Source: Candidatus Scalindua sp. SCAELEC01 (GTDB taxonomy: Bacteria > Planctomycetota > Brocadiia > Brocadiales > Scalinduaceae). Taken from it: a stretch of 64,000 nt of DNA. The notes beneath the pieces are model-generated. The model was not told the origin of the DNA. It did no database searches and was given only the letters and a program-made list of their open reading frames with translations. The position numbers and the translations under genes were made by a program. Location: contig SHMT01000009.1 of NCBI GenBank assembly GCA_004282745.1, positions 63,039 through 127,038 on the forward strand, written 5' to 3'. Of this stretch, positions 1 to 8,957 are shown one piece after another (within the stretch, counting starts at the first letter, position 1; the number at the start of each line of letters is the position of its first letter).

Positions 1-543
1 ATTCCTACCTGTTTCATTGAATCCAACCTAAACCCTCAGTGCCGGATTATCCGGGTAATGCCGAATACGCCATGTCTTGTCGGTGAAACTGCTGCCGGAT
101 ACTCTTTAGGAATGCATGCAACAGAAGATGACGGAATGTTCGTATCTGAAGTCTTTAACACCGTTGGCAAAGGCTATCGAGTGGAAGAGCCCCTTCTTGA
201 TGCCGTTACCGGTCTCAGTGGTAGCGGACCCGCTTTTATCTATATTGTCATTGAAGCGCTTTCAGATGGAGGAGTAAAGATGGGTTTGCCAAGGTCCACG
301 GCAACAGCTCTTGCTGCTCAAACGGTTCTTGGTGCGGCGAAAATGGTCCTCGAATCTGGAAGGCATGCAGCTGAGCTCAAGGACTTTGTCACCTCACCTG
401 GAGGAACAACAATTGAGGGTGTGCATAAATTAGAAAAGAATGGTATCAGAAATGCTCTCATTGAAGCGGTTGAGGCGGCAACAAAAAAATCAAAAAAACT
501 GGGCAAGTCATTTTCGAAACAGAGAAAAGAATATAATGAATAA
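1..543 (+). CDS. proC: Pyrroline-5-carboxylate reductase, 3' part
   Basis: This enzyme reduces 1-pyrroline-5-carboxylate to proline with NAD(P)H, the last step of proline synthesis in the cytoplasm. The frame is open from base 1, so the N-terminal Rossmann half lies outside the window. The visible part begins just before the family signature R-V-M-P-N-T-P (codons near 52-72) and continues through the dimerisation domain, with G-L-S-G-S-G-P-A-F near residues 70-80 and the [10 protein letters not shown] motif near residue 124, both characteristic of ProC. The lysine-rich C-terminus overlaps the next gene by 8 bp, which suggests co-transcription. The family assignment is firm; only the missing 5' end is uncertain. 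Confidence 0.95.
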   Translation: MPTCFIESNLNPQCRIIRVMPNTPCLVGETAAGYSLGMHATEDDGMFVSEVFNTVGKGYRVEEPLLDAVTGLSGSGPAFIYIVIEALSDGGVKMGLPRSTATALAAQTVLGAAKMVLESGRHAAELKDFVTSPGGTTIEGVHKLEKNGIRNALIEAVEAATKKSKKLGKSFSKQRKEYNE

Positions 544-1357
544 CACGCGATTTCATAGATTTTCCACATTTCTCCTGGTTATCGTATTAATAGCGGTTCT
601 CGGACTAGCCAATACCGGATATTCTGAAAAAACATTCCGTACCCCTACCAGCAAATTCCGAGCTCCTTCATTGAAGCCCTTTATCAGAAAAATCGACAAA
701 AACTATGGAAGTGCATATGCAACAAAGGTAAAAGAGCTTTTCGATATCTTTCTCTACGCAGAGGAAGCCAATATCCCTGAAGAAGAGACAAGTTTTTTGG
801 AATTTAACGTTTTAAAGATGAAGGTTGTTGACAATAAGACACTGGCGGTAAAAATTAATACCGGTGATGCCATACGAGTGAAGGATACTGTTAAAATTTC
901 TTTCACACCGAGAAGAGAGTGTTTTCTCTACCTTTTCAGAGTGAAGGCTACAGGCATAATCTTCCCGCTCTTTCCACGCAGAAAGTTTACTGCCCAGACA
1001 AACCCATTGAGCCCACATTTGACCTATTTTGTACCTCCAATGAAAAAATGGTTGCCTTTTGGAAGGGACTTCGGAAAAGGAGCAATTATCGTGTTTGCTT
1101 CAACACAAAGGAACCATGACATCGAAAAACTGATGGAATACTTTACCAACCCAGATACTCTGGAAAAATTAACTCGGCAAAAAGAGGTGAGTACCCTAAG
1201 CGAAATACCCATCATTAATAGAGGCATAGGAGGTGTAAAGGAGAGTGAGATTAGGAAAATTAGACTTCCGTTCGACGAATTAGGGGAATTTGTTTCAACA
1301 GAGTTTGCATGGAATGAGCCCATAGTTGTATTAACGTTATGGTATAAATGCGGATAG
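536..1357 (+). CDS. Exported DUF4384-like protein
   Basis: A 273-residue protein of unknown function. I start it at the ATG at 536, inside the end of proC, because this places a hydrophobic signal-peptide-like segment at residues 9-28 directly at the N-terminus; the open frame extends further upstream but only as a shadow of proC. Residues of about 95-195 carry a pattern seen in DUF4384 domains (a strand ending F-L-Y-L-F followed by G-I-I-F-P-L-F-P), which occur in envelope and kinase-associated proteins. There are no catalytic residues I can name. It probably sits in the periplasm or cell envelope. The role is unknown and the family call is moderate. Confidence 0.6.
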   Translation: MNNTRFHRFSTFLLVIVLIAVLGLANTGYSEKTFRTPTSKFRAPSLKPFIRKIDKNYGSAYATKVKELFDIFLYAEEANIPEEETSFLEFNVLKMKVVDNKTLAVKINTGDAIRVKDTVKISFTPRRECFLYLFRVKATGIIFPLFPRRKFTAQTNPLSPHLTYFVPPMKKWLPFGRDFGKGAIIVFASTQRNHDIEKLMEYFTNPDTLEKLTRQKEVSTLSEIPIINRGIGGVKESEIRKIRLPFDELGEFVSTEFAWNEPIVVLTLWYKCG

Positions 1358-1658
1358 TTTTGATCGGCAATACCAGGTAAAACTTCAAAACCTTATCGGT
1401 TTTACGATAGTGAGATTATCGGTGACATAGTTACTTCATATTAAGATTGTTATTGACATCTTGAAGTAAGTTTGTTATTTTTCCATCAAATTTTTCTTTG
1501 TAGTTTGAAACCCTGAATCAAGCCATATGCAACTGAGGTTATTTGAACAAGGGAGAGTTGCATAACAACATTTATCCATATCTAATTTGTTGGTTTGAAA
1601 AATTATTTTGTTTTATTATAAATTTCCATAGTTTACTGTTTTGTAAGGAGGTAGGATA
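1358..1658. other. Intergenic region before the lipid cluster
   Basis: An AT-rich gap of 301 bases with no convincing gene. It contains a short A-rich/T-rich hairpin near 1387-1403 (6-bp stem), which is a weak terminator candidate for the upstream pair, and a good promoter-like sequence at 1453-1481. The last bases hold the ribosome binding site of the acyl carrier protein gene. Confidence 0.6.
1453..1481 (+). promoter_or_regulatory. Candidate sigma-70-type promoter for the lipid cluster
   Basis: TTGACA at 1453-1458, a 17-base spacer, and TATTTT at 1476-1481. It lies about 170 bases before the acyl carrier protein start, so a transcript from it would have a long AT-rich leader. This is pattern matching only. 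Confidence 0.4.
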
Positions 1659-1913
1659 TTGGCTGATGTTAATATAGAAAAAGAGGTTACATCAATTGTA
1701 GCGGAAGTCACCGAGCTTGAAGAGAGTGAGATATGGGAAAAAAGAGATGCTGATTTTTTTAAGGACTTAGAAATCGATTCTTTATTAGCATTAGAAATTT
1801 TAGCGCTTATTGAGAAAAAGTTCAAAATTCAGATTCCGGAAGAGAAGCTGGTCGACATTACCTCGCTTAATGCCACAATTGAGATGACGAAATCAACGAT
1901 TGAGGGAAAGTAA
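1659..1913 (+). CDS. Acyl carrier protein (lipid cluster)
   Basis: An 84-residue acyl carrier protein that would carry acyl intermediates on a phosphopantetheine arm. The attachment site is Ser41 in E-I-D-S-L, followed by the helix-2 pattern L-A-L-E-I-L. It starts at TTG, chosen because AAGGAGG at 1645-1651 sits 7 bases upstream and no ATG follows in the domain. Only 2 bases separate it from the FabZ-like gene, so the two are almost certainly translated together. The sequence is more divergent from housekeeping AcpP than usual (V-N-I-E-K-E-V at the N-terminus), which fits a dedicated carrier for a specialised pathway. Anammox bacteria are known to have such a dedicated carrier; assignment to ladderane synthesis is inference from context. 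Confidence 0.9.
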   Translation: MADVNIEKEVTSIVAEVTELEESEIWEKRDADFFKDLEIDSLLALEILALIEKKFKIQIPEEKLVDITSLNATIEMTKSTIEGK

Positions 1914-1915
1914 CC

Positions 1916-2365
1916 ATGTTAAACTTTGAGGAAGTGAAGGAGTTAGTTCCTCAAAAATTTCCCTTCCTATTTATTGACAGGGTTATTGAATTCCAAAAAG
2001 AGAGCAAAATTGTCTGCCTGAAGAACGTTTCCGGCAATGAGGCTTTTTTTGCAGGGCACTTTCCCGGTTTTGCAATTATGCCGGGTGTGCTCATCATAGA
2101 GGCCCTGGCACAAGCATCAATACTTCTTTTCAAGAAGAGTTTTAATACCGATAAAGAGAAGGGCAGAGTGTTTCTTTTGGCTTCGGCCAATGTTCGTTTT
2201 TCAAAACCCGTATTCCCTGGAGATCAGTTAGTATTAGAGGTAAATAGTGAGAAAATTGTTTCTAATGCTGCAATAGTAAAGGGTGTCGCAAAAGTGGGTG
2301 ACAAGATCGTTACGAAGGCAACTTTGAGTTTTGGAGTCGCAGATAAAGATTCATTAATGCTTTAA
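1916..2365 (+). CDS. FabZ-type 3-hydroxyacyl-ACP dehydratase
   Basis: A hot-dog-fold dehydratase of 149 residues that removes water from 3-hydroxyacyl-ACP. The family motif G-H-F-P-G with catalytic His48 and the downstream helix L-I-I-E-A-L-A-Q with catalytic Glu62 are both intact, and P-F-L-F-I-D-R-V near residues 16-23 matches FabZ. The length is normal for FabZ. It begins 2 bases after the acyl carrier protein gene with GAGGGA as ribosome binding site. It would work with the carrier and the ketosynthases downstream. Whether it replaces or supplements a housekeeping FabZ cannot be told from this window; its setting suggests a specialised role. Confidence 0.92.
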   Translation: MLNFEEVKELVPQKFPFLFIDRVIEFQKESKIVCLKNVSGNEAFFAGHFPGFAIMPGVLIIEALAQASILLFKKSFNTDKEKGRVFLLASANVRFSKPVFPGDQLVLEVNSEKIVSNAAIVKGVAKVGDKIVTKATLSFGVADKDSLML

Positions 2366-2516
2366 GGGTCTGATTTAATCACGCATGGATTGAATCTACT
2401 GATAAGCAGCTCCTGAAAGAGCAACAAAAAGGTTTTAATCCCTGACAACTTATTTAACGTATCTCTTCTTGTATATGTAAATACCTTGAATTTGTAAACG
2501 AAGAGTTAGAAGTTCT

Positions 2517-3737
2517 ATGAACAAAAGAATCGTAATAACTGGTGTAGGAACAATTTCTCCTATAGGATGTGGCAACGATGCATTCTGGGATGCTTTAATT
2601 TCCGGTGAATCTGGTGTATCTGAAGTAAAGTCCTTCGATACATCCATTTTTAAGGTCCACAGAGGCTGTGAAGTAAAAGAGTTCAATTATGAGGATTACG
2701 TTAGTAGTAGTCCAAACCGCAAAATTGGCAAAGGTTCTCAATTCGCAATCGCTGCTACGAAGCTTGCTTTAGATGACTCTCAATTAAATATTAACGGTAT
2801 TGACCCTGAAAATATAGGTGTCTCTATTGGCACAACTGCAGGTGAGATCCAGATCCTTGAAAGGGTAAACCTTTTAAGATATGAAAACGGGGATGATAGC
2901 GTGGACCCCTATCTGTTTTTAAGTCACCCCTGCATCAATATCCCTTCTAACGTATCTATCGAGTTTGGTTTCAAAGGACCAACTACTATCATTCCGACCG
3001 CCTGTGCAGCAGGAAATTATGCTATAGGTTATGCATGCGACTTGATACGATTAGGCAGAGCAAAGATCATGTTGGCGGGTGGCTCAGACCCTTTTTCAAA
3101 AGTTGCATATGTTGGATTTGGTAGACTTAATGCTATTGCACCGGAAATTTGTCAACCTTTTGACAAAAACAGAAAGGGCATGCTTATCGGCGAAGGCGCA
3201 GGAATGCTGGTATTGGAGTCTCTGGATGATGCCCTGGCGAGAAACGCAAATATCTACGCAGAAATCTTAGGCTACGGTTTAAGCTGTGACGGTTACCACA
3301 TTACCATTCCTCACCCGGATGGAAACGGTGTTGTATCTGCAATGGAAAAGGCTTTAAAAGACGCAAAGATAAAGCCTGAAGATGTTCAATATATAAGCGC
3401 ACATGGTACGGGTACCCTGGCAAATGATAAAGCCGAAACAATATCGATCAAAAAGGTTTTTGGAGAGCATGCAAAGCGACTGGCGGTAAGTTCTATCAAG
3501 TCGATGCTGGGACACACTATGGGAGCGGCAAGTGCGATTGAGGCTATCGCGTGTGCCTTGGCCATCAAAGGAAACGTGGTACCACCTACAATAAACTATG
3601 AAACCATGGATCCTGAATGTGATTTAGATTTTGTACCAAACGTTAAACGCGAAATGGACATTACCATAGCGCTGAATAACGCATATGCCTTTGGTGGTAA
3701 TAATAGTTGTCTCGTGTTAAAAAAGTATTCGGGGTAG
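2517..3737 (+). CDS. FabF-type beta-ketoacyl-ACP synthase, active-site triad intact
   Basis: A 406-residue condensing enzyme of the KAS II type, joining malonyl-ACP to an acyl chain. The thiolase fold runs the whole length. The nucleophile is Cys163 in T-A-C-A-A-G; the two catalytic histidines are His296 in S-A-H-G-T-G-T and His333 in G-H-T-M-G-A, and Lys328 is present. The C-terminal glycine-rich [10 protein letters not shown] is typical. A 151-base gap separates it from the FabZ-like gene, and its ribosome binding site is weak. It is the likely catalytic partner of the degenerate ketosynthase encoded next. Its natural substrate is unknown. Confidence 0.93.
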   Translation: MNKRIVITGVGTISPIGCGNDAFWDALISGESGVSEVKSFDTSIFKVHRGCEVKEFNYEDYVSSSPNRKIGKGSQFAIAATKLALDDSQLNINGIDPENIGVSIGTTAGEIQILERVNLLRYENGDDSVDPYLFLSHPCINIPSNVSIEFGFKGPTTIIPTACAAGNYAIGYACDLIRLGRAKIMLAGGSDPFSKVAYVGFGRLNAIAPEICQPFDKNRKGMLIGEGAGMLVLESLDDALARNANIYAEILGYGLSCDGYHITIPHPDGNGVVSAMEKALKDAKIKPEDVQYISAHGTGTLANDKAETISIKKVFGEHAKRLAVSSIKSMLGHTMGAASAIEAIACALAIKGNVVPPTINYETMDPECDLDFVPNVKREMDITIALNNAYAFGGNNSCLVLKKYSG

Positions 3738-3872
3738 GCGACCTGAATACCTCTTTAACTTTTGGTAAAACCATAGCAATTATTTGGGATATCGGCATAT
3801 GTTACGTTTATATGACAATGCCACTGTTTTTGATTTTAGAAAAATTATCTTTCTAATGGATTAACGATAATT

Positions 3873-5111
3873 ATGAGCACACGCTTAGTAATAACGGGTA
3901 TCAGTATTCTCTCTCCACTTGGATTAAACAAAGACGCTTTTTGGAGCAATTTAACAAATGGCGTTTCCGGAATAAAGGATGTCACCCTCTTTGATGTTTC
4001 GCGGTATAACAGCAAAAAGGCAGGTGAGATTTCAGACTTTGACGCAAGAGAATTCCTTGGGAAAAAGGGGATCAGGCATATCGACAGAACTTCTCTATTG
4101 GCCTCTTCCGCTGCAAAATTGGTAATGAACGATGCGAAAATCACCCATGATATTTATCGAGAAGAGGATTTGGGAATCGTAATAGGCTCAACCTACGGAA
4201 GCATTGACAGCATCAGCTCATTTGATTTAGACGCGCTCAAAGAGGGCGCTAATTTTGTTAATCCCATGGAATTTCCCAATACTGTCTTGAATGCCCCCGC
4301 AAGTAGGGCTTCAATATTTTGTCATGCAACCGGCCTTAATTCCACTATTTCAACTGGTGTCACAAGCGGACTGGATGCGATAATTTACGCATCAGATTTC
4401 TTGCGTTTGAATCGAGTAAAAGCGGTATTAGCCGGCGGTGTCTACGGGTTAGCTCCGGACATCTTTTGGGGGGCCTATAGAGCTGGGATACTCTCTGGTA
4501 GTAAGGGAGAATCGGTTGAAATATCAGCTCCATTTGATAAGAGGCGAAGCGGCTTTATCATAGGGGAAACCGCAGCGCTTCTTGTTTTAGAAAGGCTAGA
4601 AGATGCGAAACAAAGAGGCGCTCATATTTACGCTGAAATAAAGGGGTACGGAAATACCTTTAATCCCAAAAAAATTGATCATAAAATATCTGATACAGAA
4701 GAGGGTCTCAGGTGTATCTCTCTGGCGATGAGAGAGGCCAAACTTAATATTGACGACATCTCCTATATTTCGGCATGTGCAAACTCCAGCAAAACCGGAG
4801 ATATAATGGAGACCAATGTTATAAAAGATTACTTTGGAAATATCGCAAAAAAAGTCCCCGTAAGTGCCATTAAATCCATGACCGGTGAATGTCTTGACGC
4901 TTCCGGAGCTATGCAGTGTATTGCGAGTATCATGGCAATTAATAATAGCATTATCCCACCTACAATAAATTATCAAGAAAAAGACGACCTGTGCGACTTA
5001 GATTATGTACCAAACAAAAGCAGAGAATTAGCCGTCAACAACGTCCTGATCAACGCTTTTTCTGACACCGGTAACATTTCATCTATAATCATCTCAAAAT
5101 ATTCAAGTTAA
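3873..5111 (+). CDS. Ketosynthase-like protein lacking all catalytic residues (chain-length-factor-like)
   Basis: A 412-residue FabF paralogue that aligns over its full length with the preceding ketosynthase but has lost the active site. The nucleophilic Cys is Val163 (T-G-V-T-S-G), the first His is Cys302 (S-A-C-A-N-S-S) and the second His is Glu339 (M-T-G-E-C); only the nearby Lys334 is kept. The fold-defining segments, for example V-L-A-G-G near residue 185 and P-F-D-K-R-R-S-G near 220, remain. Family knowledge: in type II polyketide synthases a dead KS-beta subunit pairs with an active KS to set chain length. I infer a similar heterodimer here. It follows the active gene after a 135-base gap and shows no frameshift, so it is not a decaying pseudogene. 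Confidence 0.9.
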   Translation: MSTRLVITGISILSPLGLNKDAFWSNLTNGVSGIKDVTLFDVSRYNSKKAGEISDFDAREFLGKKGIRHIDRTSLLASSAAKLVMNDAKITHDIYREEDLGIVIGSTYGSIDSISSFDLDALKEGANFVNPMEFPNTVLNAPASRASIFCHATGLNSTISTGVTSGLDAIIYASDFLRLNRVKAVLAGGVYGLAPDIFWGAYRAGILSGSKGESVEISAPFDKRRSGFIIGETAALLVLERLEDAKQRGAHIYAEIKGYGNTFNPKKIDHKISDTEEGLRCISLAMREAKLNIDDISYISACANSSKTGDIMETNVIKDYFGNIAKKVPVSAIKSMTGECLDASGAMQCIASIMAINNSIIPPTINYQEKDDLCDLDYVPNKSRELAVNNVLINAFSDTGNISSIIISKYSS

Positions 5112-5285
5112 TCATTGATGATTACCATTGGAACAAACTTTTTACAACTAGTATACCCATCTCATAATGGTTTTCGGATAAAATCCAAGATCAAAGTGAG
5201 CGAGTAAAGTCCTCGGCTTTTGTCCGGGGATAACGGCAATCAGATCTGAGTCATTTGATAAACAAAATTCAACCTGGTAAGTCCA

Positions 5286-6698
5286 ATGAGTGAGAAAGAG
5301 TCAAAATACGATGTAATCATTCTGGGTGCTGGAATTGGCGGCTTAATTTGTGGCACATTCTTGGCAAAAAGCGGGAAAAAAGTGCTGATAATTGAGCAAC
5401 ATTACCTACCCGGAGGCTATTGCACCGCTTTTAAAAGAAAGGGCTTTACTTTCGATGCTGCAGTCCACCACATTGGAGGATGTGGTACCTGGAGCATCGT
5501 TGGCAGGTGCTTCAAAGAGCTCGGAATAGAGATTGAGTTTCTACAACTTGACCCTATGGACTCTTTGAACTTCCCTACCTTTTCCATAGATGTACCCGCG
5601 AACCTTGATGATTACATAGACCTACTCAAAACAAACTTTGTCTCTGAAAGCAACACTATTTCAGCGTTCTTCAAGGAATTTGTGGGGTTGTATCGATCAA
5701 CGGTTCGTTCAAAGGCGAACGAACTATTAATGAAGTACAAAGATCTCACGTATAAAGAGATGTTAGATATGTTTTTTACTGATGAACGTCTCAAGATGGT
5801 CCTGTCCGCCCAGTGGGGCTATATTGGTTCTCCCCCTCATGAGGCTTCTGCCATCGGCATGTGCCAAATGTTGGTTAATTACCTTAAAGATGGCGCTTTC
5901 TATCCGATCGGAAGTACCCAAAATTTCGCTGATGCCATTACTCAAAAATTTATTGACTATGGTGGTCAGATTATGTTATCTTCTAAAGTCGACAGGATAT
6001 GGGCGAAAGATAAGCTTGTAAAAGGAGTTATAACGGACAGAGGAAAAGAATACCGCGCTGATATTTTCGTTTCAAATATAGATCCAGGTCAGGCATTTTT
6101 TAAGCTATTTGATAATCAAAAAATTGACGAATCGTACCTTCATAAAATAAGAGCTATGAAGGAGAGCGTATCTTTCTTCTTATTGTATTTAGGAATCGAC
6201 AACGAAATTGATTTAAAAGGATTAAAGAGAGGCTTCTATCACACATCGAAAGATTTGAGTTTTTCCGATAATGGTTGGTTCTATATATCGGTACCGACAA
6301 GATCTGATGCAACCCTTGCACCCAACGGCAAGCAGATAATTACCGTTGTGGTCTCTTTAAAAGAGCGTTTTGATGAAATAGAAGATTTTGACTCCTTTAG
6401 GGAAAAGATGACAAAATATACGATGAATTATCTTAAAACGCTTGTCCCCAATATCCAGAACCACATTGACGTAGTCGAGACTGGCACTCCCAAGACTTTA
6501 AAACGCTATACCCTTAACTCACAGGGAGCTGCCTATGGATGGGCCGTTACCGTAGACCAAACTTGGTCGAATAGGCTTCTACACACAACACCTTTCAAAA
6601 ATCTCTTTCTAGCAGGACACTGGACAAATCCTGGACCAGGGATCTGTGCCGTTGTTTCCTCAGGCTGGAGGGTGGCTAATATGATTTTAAATAATTAG
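5286..6698 (+). CDS. CrtI-like FAD-dependent desaturase/isomerase
   Basis: A 470-residue flavoprotein of the phytoene desaturase / carotenoid isomerase superfamily. The N-terminal dinucleotide-binding motif G-A-G-I-G-G is at residues 14-19, followed by the E-Q-H-Y-L-P-G-G segment typical of this family, and the C-terminal FAD motif (A-G-H-W-T-N-P-G-P-G) lies near residues 443-452. It sits between the ketosynthase pair and a radical SAM gene, so a carotenoid role is unlikely to be the whole story. CrtI-like genes are among those proposed for ladderane synthesis, where a desaturation or isomerisation of the acyl chain is expected. The reaction is not known from sequence. Confidence 0.85.
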   Translation: MSEKESKYDVIILGAGIGGLICGTFLAKSGKKVLIIEQHYLPGGYCTAFKRKGFTFDAAVHHIGGCGTWSIVGRCFKELGIEIEFLQLDPMDSLNFPTFSIDVPANLDDYIDLLKTNFVSESNTISAFFKEFVGLYRSTVRSKANELLMKYKDLTYKEMLDMFFTDERLKMVLSAQWGYIGSPPHEASAIGMCQMLVNYLKDGAFYPIGSTQNFADAITQKFIDYGGQIMLSSKVDRIWAKDKLVKGVITDRGKEYRADIFVSNIDPGQAFFKLFDNQKIDESYLHKIRAMKESVSFFLLYLGIDNEIDLKGLKRGFYHTSKDLSFSDNGWFYISVPTRSDATLAPNGKQIITVVVSLKERFDEIEDFDSFREKMTKYTMNYLKTLVPNIQNHIDVVETGTPKTLKRYTLNSQGAAYGWAVTVDQTWSNRLLHTTPFKNLFLAGHWTNPGPGICAVVSSGWRVANMILNN

Positions 6699-6710
6699 GA
6701 GGACAAGAAA

Positions 6711-8177
6711 ATGCGAAAAATGTTGCTCATCAATCCACATCCACCGGGAAGACATGGTGAAGAAAGTATTTCCGTTATCGTGCAAATGCCTTTAAATCTG
6801 GCATATATCGTAGCTTTAACTCCTGGAGATTGGGAATTTGACATAATTGATGAAAATATGGAACTCGCCCTTGATGAGAAGGGGGAAATAACATTTGAAC
6901 CCGTCGATCTGGTATGCATCACTTCTGTCACCTACCAAGTAGCAAGGGCATACCGAATCGCGGAAGCCTGTAGAAAACAGGGAATGACCGTAATCATGGG
7001 AGGAATACATGCCTCTGTTGTGCCAGACGAATCGGCCAAATATGTGGATGCGATATTCACCGGTGAAGCAGAAGCTCTCTGGCCGCAGGTAATTAAAGAT
7101 TTCGAAAACGGAGAACTCAAGAAAGTCTACAATGGAGGACTTCCAGCCTTATCAGAGATGAAACACGTGTTTCCTGACAGAGAGTTTTTGAGGAATAAAT
7201 ATGATTATAAGTTCTCTTCTATTGTGACAACGAAAGGGTGCCCAAATTACTGTGATTTTTGTAGTGTTCCCACATTCCAGGGAAAAAAGTATCGAGAAAG
7301 ACCCTATGAAGACGTCCTAGATGAGATGGAAGCCACTGATTACAAGGGACTGATGTTTGCTGAGGACAATTTTTATGGTCATAGCAAGAACTCTGCAAAC
7401 AGGGCAAAAGATCTCTGGCGTGGAATGATTGACAGAGGCATTAAAAAGGATTGGCTTGGTTTTACGGCCCTGAATATTTCACAGGATTCTGAGGCCCTGG
7501 ATCTGATGGCCAAGAGTGGGAATTTTGGATTTCTCTGCGGAATAGAATCGACGAACGAGGCAGTCCTTGAAAAGATGAATAAAAAGGTCAATCTCAGGCT
7601 CGGAACTGATAGTTATTACGATTGCATCCAAAAGGTCCATGATCACGGCCTCATTGTTTGGGGATCTATCGTATTGGGTGCTGATGGAGACAATAAAGAT
7701 TCATTTAAAACGATGACAGAATTTGTCCTCGAAAACAATATTGACGTCCTTACTTTTGGGATTAATTGCCCCTTCCCGAAAACCGCCCTTTACCAGAGAC
7801 TTGACTCGGAAAAAAGGATTTTTCGCAAAAATTATCCTGAAGACTGGAAGTATTATGATACGGCACATGTTGTACACAGGTTTGTTGATATGGAACTAGA
7901 AGACTTTATTGAAGGCATGCAGTACATGTATGATAATCTTTATGCCGGCGACAATCTGAGACTCCGTTTTAGAAAATCTGCCAAAACCATTGGTAGCACA
8001 ATGCTTGGAAAACGAAATGCTATGTTTGGTTTTAGGGTAGGGTCTGATTGGCAGCAGGTCTTTCAGCAGGTATTAGAAAACCTCCATAAACTGTATGATT
8101 CCGGGGATTATTACCGGGATTGGTATAAGAGCAGTGCGGTAACAGTACCCTCTAAAAAAGAAGTTTCCGTAAGTTAA
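6711..8177 (+). CDS. B12-binding-domain radical SAM protein
   Basis: A 488-residue radical SAM enzyme of the cobalamin-binding-domain class (BchE/HpnR-like architecture). Residues of about 1-140 form a B12-binding-like Rossmann domain ending V-I-M-G-G-I-H near 94-100, without the D-x-H-x-x-G ligand motif. The iron-sulphur cluster motif C-x3-C-x2-C is Cys177, Cys181 and Cys184. The radical SAM core extends to about residue 380, with a helical tail. A strong ribosome binding site (AGGAGG) is 7 bases before the ATG, and only 12 bases separate it from the CrtI-like gene. It would generate a 5'-deoxyadenosyl radical; a radical C-C bond-forming step has been suggested for ladderane rings, but substrate and reaction are inferred. 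Confidence 0.9.
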   Translation: MRKMLLINPHPPGRHGEESISVIVQMPLNLAYIVALTPGDWEFDIIDENMELALDEKGEITFEPVDLVCITSVTYQVARAYRIAEACRKQGMTVIMGGIHASVVPDESAKYVDAIFTGEAEALWPQVIKDFENGELKKVYNGGLPALSEMKHVFPDREFLRNKYDYKFSSIVTTKGCPNYCDFCSVPTFQGKKYRERPYEDVLDEMEATDYKGLMFAEDNFYGHSKNSANRAKDLWRGMIDRGIKKDWLGFTALNISQDSEALDLMAKSGNFGFLCGIESTNEAVLEKMNKKVNLRLGTDSYYDCIQKVHDHGLIVWGSIVLGADGDNKDSFKTMTEFVLENNIDVLTFGINCPFPKTALYQRLDSEKRIFRKNYPEDWKYYDTAHVVHRFVDMELEDFIEGMQYMYDNLYAGDNLRLRFRKSAKTIGSTMLGKRNAMFGFRVGSDWQQVFQQVLENLHKLYDSGDYYRDWYKSSAVTVPSKKEVSVS

Positions 8178-8181
8178 AGGA

Positions 8182-8208
8182 GCCCAAACCAAAACAGCGG
8201 GTTTAGGC
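8182..8208 (+). terminator. Possible terminator after the radical SAM gene
   Basis: GCCCAAACC at 8182-8190 pairs with GGTTTAGGC at 8200-8208 with one mismatch around a 9-base loop. The T-rich stretch comes only about 15 bases later, so it is a weak candidate. Confidence 0.35.
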
Positions 8209-8249
8209 ACCATTGTCTACTCTTTTTATTGAAAGGTAAATGGTATAGC

Positions 8250-8876
8250 ATGAAACCTCGATCCCGACCTCTCATATATATCATTTTTTTCGTAATTATG
8301 ATTTTTTCCTCCCATTCGATTTGTTTTGCGACGGAACACCAAACCCATTCATTTGATTTCCGGAAGACAACGTGGGGAATGACAAAAAAAGAGGTTAAAG
8401 CAAGCGAATTAAATGGCCTGCAAAGCGTGAGGAATATTGATGCGAACTACACGAGTATCTTAGCAGATGAAGTGATCATATATGTCCAAAAAGTTGCGGA
8501 AATGGACGTGCAAACCAGCTATTTTTTCCTGAACAATAGTCTTGTAGGATCTGAATACTCTTTCAGAAAGGAATATGAAACCAAGGAGGCTTATGTTGAA
8601 GCATATGATAAACTGAGAGGTATTTTGGCCCGGAAATACGGCCCTCCTATCTCAGAAAACAAGACTTGGAGAGACGAAAGATTTGAGAAACTCCCTGAGT
8701 TCCCTTCAGACCCCGGCAACTTAAGTTATGAATCGGTATGGGAAACAGATAAATCAGAAATCTATTTGTCTTTGAAATCTCTATTTGACACTCGCTATCA
8801 AGCTTCCCGTGACATGAAACAGATGATTCGCATCTTATACACCAGTAAAGCCCCTGAGTATCTTGACGATTTTTAA
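8250..8876 (+). CDS. Secreted protein of unknown function
   Basis: A 208-residue protein. I start it at the ATG at 8250 rather than the upstream TTG because the ATG puts a hydrophobic signal peptide (residues 7-27, ending F-A-T-E) at the N-terminus. After the signal comes F-D-F-R-K-T-T-W-G-M-T-K-K-E-V-K, a segment shared by many small exported bacterial proteins whose role is not known. The rest is charged and predicted soluble, with no metal ligands or catalytic motif that I can see. It lies 72 bases after the lipid cluster, beyond a possible terminator, so membership of that operon is doubtful. Confidence 0.7.
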   Translation: MKPRSRPLIYIIFFVIMIFSSHSICFATEHQTHSFDFRKTTWGMTKKEVKASELNGLQSVRNIDANYTSILADEVIIYVQKVAEMDVQTSYFFLNNSLVGSEYSFRKEYETKEAYVEAYDKLRGILARKYGPPISENKTWRDERFEKLPEFPSDPGNLSYESVWETDKSEIYLSLKSLFDTRYQASRDMKQMIRILYTSKAPEYLDDF

Positions 8877-8910
8877 TCTTACATTTCACCGGAATTCCAC
8901 AAACACCCAG

Positions 8911-8938
8911 GTAGATGAATAGTTTACGTTCAACCACT
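8911..8938 (+). repeat. Decayed end of a MITE-like element
   Basis: These 28 bases match the right end of the 147-bp element at 10025-10171 at 24 positions (bases 10144-10171 of that copy). A shorter resemblance to the element's middle (ACCGGAA) lies just upstream near 8888. It looks like a relic with an internal deletion, in the gap between two convergent genes. Confidence 0.55.
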
Positions 8939-8957
8939 CGTGGTTTTTCCTGAACCC

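Noticed and set aside
5208-5228. 7-bp hairpin between the ketosynthase-like and CrtI-like genes
   Set aside because: No T-tract follows, and the genes look like one operon, so a terminator is not supported.
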